DNA of 64,000 nucleotides from Cylindrotheca closterium (lineage: Eukaryota; Bacillariophyta; Bacillariophyceae; Bacillariales; Bacillariaceae): NCBI GenBank assembly GCA_933822405.4, contig CAKOGP040002247.1, positions 1-64,000 of the forward strand, given 5' to 3'. The notes beneath the pieces were generated by a model, which was not told where the DNA came from, ran no database searches, and saw nothing but the letters and a program-made list of their open reading frames with translations. A program made the translations under genes and the position numbers. Below are positions 39,755 to 48,489 of the stretch, piece by piece (the first letter of the stretch is position 1; each line of letters begins with the position of its first letter).

Positions 39755-40738
39755 ATGGTGGAACAACAACAACGAGGAGGACAGGCCGAAAAAGAAGAAC
39801 TGGAACCAAGAACAACCAGGCGCAACAGAGTGATGGCGCCTGCTCCTGTTGAGAAAAGGCCAGAGGATGCCGAGGGGGAATACATGCATGGGATCGAAAT
39901 GGGAAGTCGTATGATGAGCGTGGCTGCCAAGCGAATTGTCCTATTGGAGCAAGCACTCAGGGAGAGTCAAGAGCGAAATGCCACCATGGAACAACAGATG
40001 ACCAAATTTTACGAGGACAAGATTGCCAAACTGCATCGAGCGCAAATGTATTCGGTCGACCGCATGGGACAACGTATTGATGTTTTGGAAGACGAGTTGA
40101 TGAGTCGGACTAACGAATTGGAAATGACAAGAGAAAAATTGTGCAAGGCGGTCGAGAAGGTGGTGGTGCTCCAACAAGAGGTAGCCAGCTTTCAACAACA
40201 ACAGCAACCAATCGTGGATTTGGGTTCTGTGGCAGAAAAGAAGGAAGAAATGAAGAATACGCAACCAAAAAAGGTGACGACCAAAACATCCAAACCCAAG
40301 CGACGAAGCATTTCGCCAGAAGAAAAGAGCTATCCTTCCTCGGCTGGATCCGAAGGCGTGTTCGAAGGGATTGTCATGTCCAAAAACAACAACAACAACA
40401 ACAACAACAAGTGTAAGAACAACAACAACAAGAATAAGAGATGCAAGGTCGAACCGACATGGGACGAAGGCGCGATTGTTCCAGACTCCTATATGACTTC
40501 TGTTATGGACTCTCCAACAACGACCAGCAACAATAAGAATCACCAGCAAAACAATAAGGATGCTGGACTGTCGCGATTTTTTCACTTTGGGCAAAAGAAC
40601 AAGGATGCTACTAATGCAGCCGCAAAGCCTTCCGACCTGGCAGTGCGACCCAATGTGATTGAAGACTTTTATGAGGTTTGCTCCAATGGCTCGTTGCCCG
40701 ATACCATCATGTTTTCTGGTATTTTTAAAGGGCGGTAG
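39755..40738 (+). CDS. Coiled-coil protein, hypothetical
   Basis: 327 residues from the ATG at 39755 (MVEQQQ); the frame extends upstream to a TTG at 39668 but without ATG. Residues about 50-160 form a long coiled coil (VAAKRIVLLEQALRESQERN, then MGQRIDVLEDELMSRTNELE and VEKVVVLQQEVASFQQQ). A basic segment with KPKRRSISPEE, an Asn-rich run coded by AAC repeats (about 210-230), and a C-terminal domain follow; the latter has RFFHFGQKNKD and a VIEDFYEVCSNGSLPDTIMF end. Oligomerisation is likely. No catalytic domain is visible. The upstream exon structure is uncertain because a CTGCAG acceptor-like site lies at about 39697-39702. Confidence 0.6.
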   Translation: MVEQQQRGGQAEKEELEPRTTRRNRVMAPAPVEKRPEDAEGEYMHGIEMGSRMMSVAAKRIVLLEQALRESQERNATMEQQMTKFYEDKIAKLHRAQMYSVDRMGQRIDVLEDELMSRTNELEMTREKLCKAVEKVVVLQQEVASFQQQQQPIVDLGSVAEKKEEMKNTQPKKVTTKTSKPKRRSISPEEKSYPSSAGSEGVFEGIVMSKNNNNNNNNKCKNNNNKNKRCKVEPTWDEGAIVPDSYMTSVMDSPTTTSNNKNHQQNNKDAGLSRFFHFGQKNKDATNAAAKPSDLAVRPNVIEDFYEVCSNGSLPDTIMFSGIFKGR

Positions 40739-40937
40739 CACAATCCATTAGGAACTAGGTGGCATTGGGGGAATTGTTGTTTCCCAATACGCTCACTAGT
40801 AAAATTAATTATACTGTGTGCTAATAGTAATACACAAAGTGTGCTTTAGGTTGATTGAGATAAGTTCATGTCAATGTTGTTATTACTCAATAAAGCTTTC
40901 AGCAATGAAACAAAGTATATCTGTGTCAATCACATCA

Positions 40938-41420
40938 CTAAGATTTTTGTGGGATGATCTCTAGCAGCTCCACCTTCAACACAATTGTGGCTTCTGATGG
41001 AATCTCAGGCATACGGCCTCGGGTACCGTATGCATAAATGTGAGGGACCGTTACTTCCACTAGCTGACCAACCTGCATTCGTTGGACTGCAACTTCCAAG
41101 CCTTTGATCACATCGCCAGCCCCAACTTGAAACTCCAGAGGCTGTTTTCTTTTTCTTGTGCTATCAACAAGCGGCCCATCCTCCAACGACGTCTCGCAAT
41201 GTACCTAAACCACTCAGGAAAATGAGAATACGCAAGAAAATGTCATTCTATGAAACACTAAATATGCACTGACTCGTCCATCTGTAATAAATGGTCGAAT
41301 TACACTTACGATGACAATGTCGCCAACTTTAGGCTCTTCTCCTATTGAATTATTCACATGTCGAAGTGTCCGAATCAAGATTCCAGCTCCAACTTTGTTT
41401 TCGGATATGGACCATTGCAT
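40938..41420 (-). CDS. FKBP-type peptidyl-prolyl isomerase
   Basis: Exons 41310-41420 and 40938-41204 with a 105-bp phase-0 GTAAGT...TTTAG intron give 125 residues, close to the ~108-residue FKBP12 domain. The splice restores the canonical order: KVGDIVIVHCETSLEDGPLVDS, then PLEFQVGAGDVIKGLEVAVQRMQVGQ, VTVPHIYAYGTRG, IPSEATIVLKVELLEI. FKBPs catalyse cis-trans isomerisation of X-Pro bonds and bind FK506 or rapamycin through the aromatic pocket. V-I-K-G-L-E in place of V-I-x-G-W-E lacks the usual pocket Trp, as in several divergent FKBPs. There is no signal peptide, so it is cytosolic or nuclear. Confidence 0.88.
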
Positions 41421-41726
41421 GCTCCCGACATTACAATTGACAGTAATTTTGTTGCGTTGTGTGCGTTGCTATTGTTTTTATTATTGTCATTCGTATTTGT
41501 CCATTCACTTCCTCTTCTCCTTTCGCCATTTGCGAGTTTTCGTGCACCAGCGGAATTCCATGGGCGCACCCATTCCCTATCAAAATCGCCTGCCGGCTAC
41601 TCCCAACGCATAAATCTCATCGTTGGGATGTGAATTCTGGACGAAACCGCAAGTGTGCTCTCAATAACGTTGCAGTATAGCATTCATTCCAACAAGACGT
41701 TTGCAACTATTTCACTACTACTTACC

Positions 41727-42574
41727 ATGAAGACCACTACCTTGCTGACCATTGCCACGATCCTCGGATCCCAATGCTGTGCTGCAAATGCTGACCAAAA
41801 GGCACGACCCGGCACCACCACCAAACGCCGATTGGGTGATCCAAACTACTTTTCTGAAACCCCCGACGCTACTGTGGAAATTTTGGATACTTCCACCAGT
41901 CTTTCCGGTCAATTTGCTGCTACGTTGTTTGGTAGACAATGGGGCGCCCGCAAGATGGAATACTTTGGAGGAGATGAATTCATTCAAATGTACGATGACA
42001 CGAGTGAAACCCGTGTGGTCATTCGAGGATATATTGATCTTCAAGTGGATTCAATAGAGGTGAGTTTGCTGTTCTTGAGGATTGATGGATGTGATTTTTT
42101 GGTATTTGACATGCATAGTATTGAATCAAGAAGCTAACCTTTTTAATGTTGGTGATCACACACTAGGGCGTCTTTATTTTTGCCGACCGAGAGGTTCACG
42201 ATGTCTATGGAACCGTGAGAGGACGAGCCCAAGGTACCTGCGCCCACACTTCCGTCGGAGACCCAACCTACACCTGTTCCATGGACATTGAAGTGATTGC
42301 CAAAGACGGATTCGTGTCGGCGGCCTTTCGAAGCGAGGGTCGTTTGAACTTTGCCAAGCCCATCTCGCAATTGACTATCACTGGAGGAAGTACCGAGCTG
42401 GAATCTGCCTCTGGAACTCTCAAAATGTGTCCAGTCTCGTTGGATACCACGACTGATCCAGCCACACCACGAAATGTAGCTGGTGCCCACCAATTCGAGT
42501 ACCTCTTCTTTGAGTCTGTAGTGTACGTCAGTTCCGCTTTCCTTGCAAACATTATGATTGATGAAGAGGAATAA
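41727..42574 (+). CDS. Secreted dirigent/AOC-barrel-like protein (2 exons)
   Basis: Exons 41727-42059 and 42167-42574 with a 107-bp phase-0 GTGAGT...CTAG intron give 246 residues. The start at 41727 yields a signal peptide (MKTTTLLTIATILGSQCCAANA) with cleavage likely after ANA. The mature part is beta-rich: a strand GVFIFAD, a G.A.GTC pair of Cys, YTCSMDIEV, then AKPISQLTITGGSTELESASGTLKMCP. The last block resembles the ITGGTG.Y..A.G.V motif of dirigent and allene-oxide-cyclase-like barrels. Those families guide radical coupling or cyclise fatty acid epoxides; here the substrate is unknown and the assignment is by pattern. It probably enters the secretory pathway. It is divergent from the FKBP gene, about 300 bp away. 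Confidence 0.62.
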
Positions 42575-44111
42575 GTTTGAAAAGGCGCGGTTGCAACATG
42601 AAACTTTTAACTTCGCGGTTTAGAATGAAAATTCACATTGTACAGGAGTAAATTGTTTTACTCTATAGAAGTACTGTATATAATATATATTCAATATGTT
42701 GCATTACGATATACCTATTGCATTCTTTAGTTTTACTTTTGGGCGTTCGCACAACTCCTACCGGTACCAGGGTACCGGTCCGTGGTACCAGTACCGTCCC
42801 TTCTCCACACAAGTAAGAACAGTCGAATAAGACAGCAACTGCCGATTCAAGCAAGGATTCAAGCAAGAGTGATTCAAGTAATGTAGACCTGGCTTACTAC
42901 CCCTACGTACCCCTACCGGTCTTTTTTATAATATGTATTAATACTTGCATACCTGCAATAAATGTTTTACTGGCGGTAGTATTTAATAAATAAAACTTCT
43001 CGTTTTACTAAAGGATCCCAGTGAACCACGACAGTCTGTGTGAGTGTACGGTATGTCCGCTGCCACGCCAGTCGAAACAATGTGTCACTTGTACTTGATT
43101 CTTCGTTCCGGCTCCCGACGGAACCGAAGGAAGAAAAGGGCGGGTTCCTTATATAAACACTGTATCTCATTTCGGGCTCATTATTAGCTGGAACGATATT
43201 ACAGCTTGGTGTACCCGGCTGGGCGGGTACAAGTCACCATTTGCAGGAACATGATATTCCAGTGGATTCGCTCGATGGAAAACCAAAGAGTCCCGCGATC
43301 AACCATCGTGTCGTGGGACTTCACTTGAACCAAGGTTGCGTGTCGTGGGACTTCACTTTCAAGTGAGGGAGCGTGTCATGTGGGACGACTTTTGCTTCAA
43401 GTCCGAGCGGAAACTGGAACTGCCCAAGATAGACCGGCCGAATAAACCGAAATAAAATTTATTACATCTTTGTTTTAATTAAAAATTAGCCGACCCTCCT
43501 CTTCCCGAAACGTATAGAAGCGCCATTTGATTAATCTCCATTCTTCGGTTCCGATCAAGTGTTAAAGGAGACTGGAAAATCGGTGCGGCTGTACAGGAAG
43601 AATTAATTAGAAAAAACACCTATCTGATCCCATACAAAATAATTAATGCGAAAGAGTCAATCTGTTACCCGCTTTATAAGTGTGAAGGCACAGAAACGAT
43701 GCAGTTTGGCTATCTCCAGTGAAACGTTCACGACAACCGGAGAACCGCAGAAGCCAGGAAGGAAATGTCGTCTGATTGGTACCAAAAAACACTTCTTGAC
43801 CAGAAGTTTAAGCGGTGAACAGAAAAACCTGTTGGAAAGTGTTAAGTAGCCACTGGCAAGGGACATCTGCGCTGGGTCTGTTTGTACTCTTGACTGGAGA
43901 ATAGATGAACGAACACACGTGAAAATGATTGTCTCCAGTAGACTTTGTCCGCCCAATGGATTGATTGCAAAGGGTTGCGGGAAAAGTCAGCTCTCCCAAC
44001 TTCTTCTCAGCGCTTGATTCATAATCTACAAAAAGCGAAATTCACAACAGTAATAACTTACTTCAAACAACCAAACAACCAAACACTAACAACACCAAGA
44101 CAACAAGCAAG
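42575..44111. other. 1.5-kb gene-poor spacer
   Basis: Contains a cluster of GGTACC/ACCGGT palindromes at about 42758-42800 and two copies of CGTGTCGTGGGACTTCACTT at 43307-43326 and 43339-43358, with a third partial copy near 43372. A 67-codon ORF at 43646-43849 looks random. An A/C-rich leader precedes the next gene. No tRNA-like fold was seen. Confidence 0.5.
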
Positions 44112-45604
44112 ATGCAAGGAGGATTATTGAATCAAGAAAAGCCCTTTCCGTTACCCGCAGACTTTGAACCATCCAAGTGGGACATTACCATTCCATGCGG
44201 ATGGGTCAAGAGCAAAGAACATTGTAAGTTAGCTGCTGCCAAAGAGTCACACGAAAAACATGCACACTGCACACTGACTCGATCGCTCACTCACAACTGT
44301 CACAACTGTCACTATCCTCTCTCTTTGCAGCTGGCAATGCCCGATTCTTGGAATTGTGCCAACAGCAATTGGAAAACTATGAAAAGTGCACCACCAAGGT
44401 GGAACGATCCGTAGTCATTCATCGAATTGTCCTCACGGTGATGGCTGGCAGTCCCACGCAGACAGGCTTTGTCAATCGAGACAAGGCTACTGGACGGTGG
44501 CACTTTATTGGCATGACACGAGCCAGAGAACGCGTTGGCTATGTCCTGAGAAGGGCGATTGCTGACAAGAAGGCCAAGCGAGAAAAGGCCAATATGGGCG
44601 AAGAAGTCATTGCTGCTGCTGCTGCTTCCTCCTCCAAAACAACCACTCCCTCGAAAAAGAGCAAGGCTGACAAGAAGCAACAACAAAGTGGATTGGTCTT
44701 TCCTGGCAAGCTCGATTCGGCAGAAGCCGACGCGGCAAATGCCAAGTCAATGGCCAGTCGAAGACGTAAACTTCCCATTGGTTTTGCTCGCAGCAAGACT
44801 ACGTCTTGTTCTTCCTCCTCTTCCTCAGGGGAAGAAGAAGATAGTCCCAAACGCCGCAGAACTTTGCCAGTGAGCAATGTTCCTTTCCAAAGGATTGTTG
44901 GTAGTGGTGATGCAAACAATGCCACTACCCATACCGTAGGAGGCAAAGCTGCCCTCAAGGAAGCCATTGCTATCGCCAAGCCATCGGCAGCCGAGACTGG
45001 CATTGCCAGACCACTGGCTGCCTATCCACCCGCAGTCTCATCGCTCTTTCCCAGTGCTACGAATGATATTTACCTCGAAGCTGCCATTCGAGAACATGCG
45101 GCATTGAGAGAACGTCAATCGGCATCCTCGAGAGAGAATGCTGCTCTTCGAGAACTCGCAGCTTGGGGAGGACAAACTGCCGATGCCGTTTTGAGGGAGC
45201 GAATGGCCATGAGAGAGCATGCCACGATTCGAGAACGACTTGCCTTTCACGAAGATGCCATTTTACGAGAACGTCTCGCCCTGCACGAAAATGCTGCCTT
45301 GCGAGGACAATTTTCCTTGCATGATCGTCTCGGAATGGGCCAGCAAGGGGATGAAACCAATGCTGCCACCACAAACTTTCCCAAGACAAGCATGGCAGAT
45401 GCCCTTGCCGCTGTCAAGGCCATGAACACTGGCGCACCTGGTGTCCACCAGTCGTTGACTCCTACCCAATTGCTTCAACTCGGAGCATCCTTGGGAGGCA
45501 TGTCTGCATTTTCTATGGCGGGACTCCCACCCAGCTTGTTTGCGTCATTGCAATCAGGAGGTGCTGGTTTGAATGGTGCTGGATCATTCCAACCCACCAT
45601 GTAA
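44112..45604 (+). CDS. DUF6824 domain protein (2 exons)
   Basis: Exons 44112-44223 and 44331-45604 with a 107-bp GTAAGT...TTGCAG intron give 461 residues. DUF6824 spans the splice at residues about 23-115: ITIPCGWVKSKEHSGNARF, then ENYEKCTTKVERSVVIHRIV, GFVNRDKATGRWHFIG and RARERVGYVLRRAI. The same domain ends the CRAL-TRIO fusions at 14-21 kb, but here it is N-terminal and without CRAL-TRIO. The middle is Lys/Ser-rich and disordered with poly-Ser. Residues about 315-410 contain degenerate repeats (ALRERQ, MREHATIRERLAFHEDAILR) likely to form a charged helix. A regulatory or DNA-associated role has been suspected for such proteins, but I know of no proof. Confidence 0.78.
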
Positions 45605-45912
45605 TTTGTGTATCTCCTCTTTTGAATGCTTATTCCACACACAAAACATGTATTTATGAAGTAAATCTTATGCAATTTTTATTATGTAAAATATAGAACA
45701 AACTTGAAAACAATATCACAAGCAACGTTGGTCCTTCGTTCATACAATGGCTTAGCCGATTAGACTCGTTCCTTTAGTGGAGCGAAATTTTCTTTCTTTT
45801 GAGACCAACCATTCGTTTTTGCCTTTTTCACCTACCTACTATTCCTACTATTTTTTTATAATAAATAAAATCAGCTTTGACCTATTATATGTACCTGTAG
45901 CTACATTCACAA
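45605..45912. other. Convergent 3' spacer
   Basis: AT-rich, between convergent genes. No element was recognised. Confidence 0.45.
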
Positions 45913-46890
45913 TCAATCCGACTTGAAATCTTCTCTGGTTTGATTGTACTTGTCCAATATGTGTTGGCCCGCTGTGGTGGGTGGATACTTGGCCGGATTC
46001 TCTTCCGAGCAACACACGGACAAACATTCCACAGGGGCATCAAAGTTGGGTTCGTAGAAAAAGGGCACGGAATACCGTTCCTGATCACCAGTCGTCACCA
46101 CCCGGTGCATGGTCGAACGAAACATACCATTGGTCCATCGTTCCAACATGTCTCCCAAATTCACAACAAACAAGTCCTTTTTGGGTGGAACATCCACCCA
46201 TTCCTGGTTGCTCAGAATTTGCAATCCCGGATTCTCATCCGTGAGCAGCAAGGTAATCATTCCATAATCCGAATGGGCTCCACAGGCAAACAATCCTTCT
46301 TGGGGTTGGCTTTGGACGGCGGCATAGTGTAACAATCGTACCGTGGCCCAATTTTCGGTAAAGTTGTGGTCCAAATCATGCTTGTTCGGCAAACCAAGCG
46401 CCAGAGCTAGCAATTGAATGACTTGCAAACCAGCTGCAGATGCCCTGGAATGGTATTCTTGCATGGTGTCGACAAATTGTGTAGGCTTTTCCAAAGAACA
46501 GTTGTCTGCAGTAGGCCATACATTGGGTCCCTTGAGTTTGGCTGGATTGTATCGTTTGTCAGTAACAGGAATGTGATTGCCAATGTAAAATCCTTCTTTG
46601 GAGTCGCCATGCTTGGACAAGACTGGATCCAAGGTTTCGGATCCAAGGGCCTGGTATCCTCGACTCATTTTGGCGTCATACAACCCTAGCTTCTCCTCTT
46701 GTGACAATTCAAAGAGTCGCTGGGATTCGGCAAACATTTTCGGAAAGATATCTTCCATTCCGTGACCTCCCAAATAAAAGAAACCATGTTCCAAGCAACA
46801 TTGTCTCAGTTTGGCAACGTTGGATGCTTCGTCTGGATCATTCAAGTATATGATGGGGATGGTAGTAGTTGTCGGAGTTGGTTCTGTCAT
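45913..46890 (-). CDS. 2-oxoglutarate/Fe(II)-dependent dioxygenase, IPNS-like
   Basis: A 325-residue protein of the isopenicillin-N-synthase-like 2OG-Fe(II) oxygenase family. The N-terminal DIOX_N region has the HGFFYLGGHG motif at about 35-44. The iron ligands are H206 and D208 in AHSDYGMITLL and H262 in STMHRVV, and 2-oxoglutarate is bound by R272-x-S274 in RYSVPFF. All catalytic residues are present, so it should be active. Family members hydroxylate or desaturate small molecules such as hormones, flavonoids or amino-acid derivatives; the substrate here cannot be told. It has a single exon and no targeting signal, so it is probably cytosolic. The C-terminal YPPTTAGQHILDKYNQTRE is typical. 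Confidence 0.92.
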   Translation of the reverse strand: MTEPTPTTTTIPIIYLNDPDEASNVAKLRQCCLEHGFFYLGGHGMEDIFPKMFAESQRLFELSQEEKLGLYDAKMSRGYQALGSETLDPVLSKHGDSKEGFYIGNHIPVTDKRYNPAKLKGPNVWPTADNCSLEKPTQFVDTMQEYHSRASAAGLQVIQLLALALGLPNKHDLDHNFTENWATVRLLHYAAVQSQPQEGLFACGAHSDYGMITLLLTDENPGLQILSNQEWVDVPPKKDLFVVNLGDMLERWTNGMFRSTMHRVVTTGDQERYSVPFFYEPNFDAPVECLSVCCSEENPAKYPPTTAGQHILDKYNQTREDFKSD

Positions 46891-47249
46891 TTTGGTTCGT
46901 TGTTCTTTTCATACTATACTCGTGCTACTGTGTTGGACATGGGAAGTTTTACCATTCTTTGCGAGAATCGGAATCGAAAAGCATGTCATCTTGAATCTGT
47001 AGTCTAACTGATCGAATTTGCTTCCGTCCATCCCACGCCACATGAAGCGGAAGAATCCATTTTTATTCCTACTCCTTTCTCCATTTTGCTGTGACAGATT
47101 CAACGCCGATTGGCCCATTCGTGTCGCACCCACATCAACAGTTTCGTGACGCTCCCATTTTTTTGAACTTCGTTGCTAAAAATCCGATCAAACACAGTGC
47201 GAAGAGACCCATTATTGCAACACCACACTATAAAGGTCAAGCTACCAAC
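46891..47249. other. Divergent spacer
   Basis: Upstream of the dioxygenase gene. Near 47228-47233 a TATAAA-like box precedes the small ORF at 47250. Confidence 0.4.
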
Positions 47250-47483
47250 ATGTCCACCTTCCGAGTACTACTAGCCAATACGACAACCTCCACAATGGAC
47301 ATGGATTTGGAAAAAGATCATCCTTCTCATGGATGCTTAACTGATTGCGAGTACAAACTAATGGCATGCTGGAAAGAAGTTGCGGGTGTCTTGTGTCTCC
47401 TGGGTCTGCACCTGGCGTTGGGTTTCATGACGGACTTTGCCAATCATTCGAGGACCCAACTGATATTGAATGCAATGGACTAG
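47250..47483 (+). CDS. Small single-pass membrane protein (uncertain)
   Basis: A 77-residue ORF starting MSTFRVLLAN, with a TATAAA-like box about 20 bp upstream. A longer frame from 47091 is open but looks less plausible. The N-terminus is Thr-rich, then acidic, with a CLTDCEYKLMACW segment followed by a hydrophobic stretch EVAGVLCLLGLHLALGFMTDF that could span a membrane. No family is known. Size and isolation make this uncertain. Confidence 0.33.
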   Translation: MSTFRVLLANTTTSTMDMDLEKDHPSHGCLTDCEYKLMACWKEVAGVLCLLGLHLALGFMTDFANHSRTQLILNAMD

Positions 47484-47931
47484 AAAAAGTGTGTAGAATG
47501 ATTTCAAACTGAGACTCAGCCTGACGATTGATGTCTCCCGAATGCAAGCGCTGAAAGAGGAGCGAAAGCTACCGGTACTACTACCCACTCGCGTTGAATG
47601 AGAGCCAAAAAGACGAGAACCTCAACAGAAAGACCTCCCTCACCACAATTTCCGTCACAATGGACCAACAAAACAGTGTTGGTTATTACGCTATGGCGGC
47701 TGGCACCAAAAAAGCTTATGAATGAGAGGAGAGGGTTGACACTGCAATTCCTTCTTTCTCAACGACTTTGATAAAGAACTGCATCCAACGCTTCCTATTT
47801 TGGTTATCTATATCGACTATATATGTCAACTGCAAGGATATCATGTAAACGATATTATAAAAGAATTTTTGTAACGTTTTCTTAGGCAGACGAATCCTGG
47901 ATCCAACGGTTCTTCATCGTGGACATCTCCG
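47484..47931. other. Spacer, possible 5' exon region
   Basis: Contains a 22-codon ATG frame near 47659 (MDQQNSVGYYAMAAGTKKAY) that stops quickly, and a TTTTCTTAG acceptor-like site at about 47877-47885. A 5' exon of the next gene may lie here, but no consistent splice was found. Confidence 0.35.
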
Positions 47932-48333
47932 ATGGCAAAACTGCAAATCGAAATTCGCGTTGGGGAGGCCGGCCCCATTTATTCTTCGCCATTTCACTTT
48001 GGCATATTGCCAAGCAGACAGATTCCAATTTACAAATACAGGAGTATGTATTCCACCCTTCATGTCCGACCAGCTGGGAAACTGGGTCCCAAAGAGTATT
48101 CCAAACAACGAGAACTGATCCTCAACAAGATTGCCCAGATGCGCTCGCTCCAGAAAACGGCCCCCACGGACTATGGCAAGGAGGGTTATCAAAAAGAAAT
48201 TCAATTGCAGGTAGAAGCTTTGAAGAGATTGAACGAACAACAGAATGTGGAAATGAATGATTTGGAATTGGAAGAAGTGGAGCGTGGATTTGAAGTTGTG
48301 GAAATGACGGAGCAGGCGGGAAGCAGCAGTTAG
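47932..48333 (+). CDS. Small hypothetical protein with helical C-terminus
   Basis: A 133-residue frame from the ATG at 47932. The first third is beta-like (LQIEIRVGEAGPIYSSPF). The second half is clearly coding, with a charged helix (YSKQRELILNKIAQMRSLQK) followed by QLQVEALKRLNEQQNVEMN and an acidic tail. A different frame is open across the first half, so the 5' end could be spliced differently. No family was recognised. It is convergent with the RING-PDZ gene. Confidence 0.5.
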   Translation: MAKLQIEIRVGEAGPIYSSPFHFGILPSRQIPIYKYRSMYSTLHVRPAGKLGPKEYSKQRELILNKIAQMRSLQKTAPTDYGKEGYQKEIQLQVEALKRLNEQQNVEMNDLELEEVERGFEVVEMTEQAGSSS

Positions 48334-48489
48334 ATTTCGCATGCAGAAAATAAACAACGAAAGTCAATTCCAGAATGATTTTATTCAATTTTTATACACG
48401 CATTATGAAAGAATATAGCTTATGAAGTTCCACGATACATGACCCTAGGACTGTTCCTTTTGCCAGTACATCACAATAAATTAGGACTA

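Noticed and set aside
43646..43849. 67-codon plus-strand ORF
   Set aside because: Short, isolated, with a competing minus-strand ORF and no recognisable protein.
42575..44111. tRNA or other small RNA gene in the gene-poor spacer
   Set aside because: No cloverleaf with T-arm and anticodon arm could be drawn by eye.
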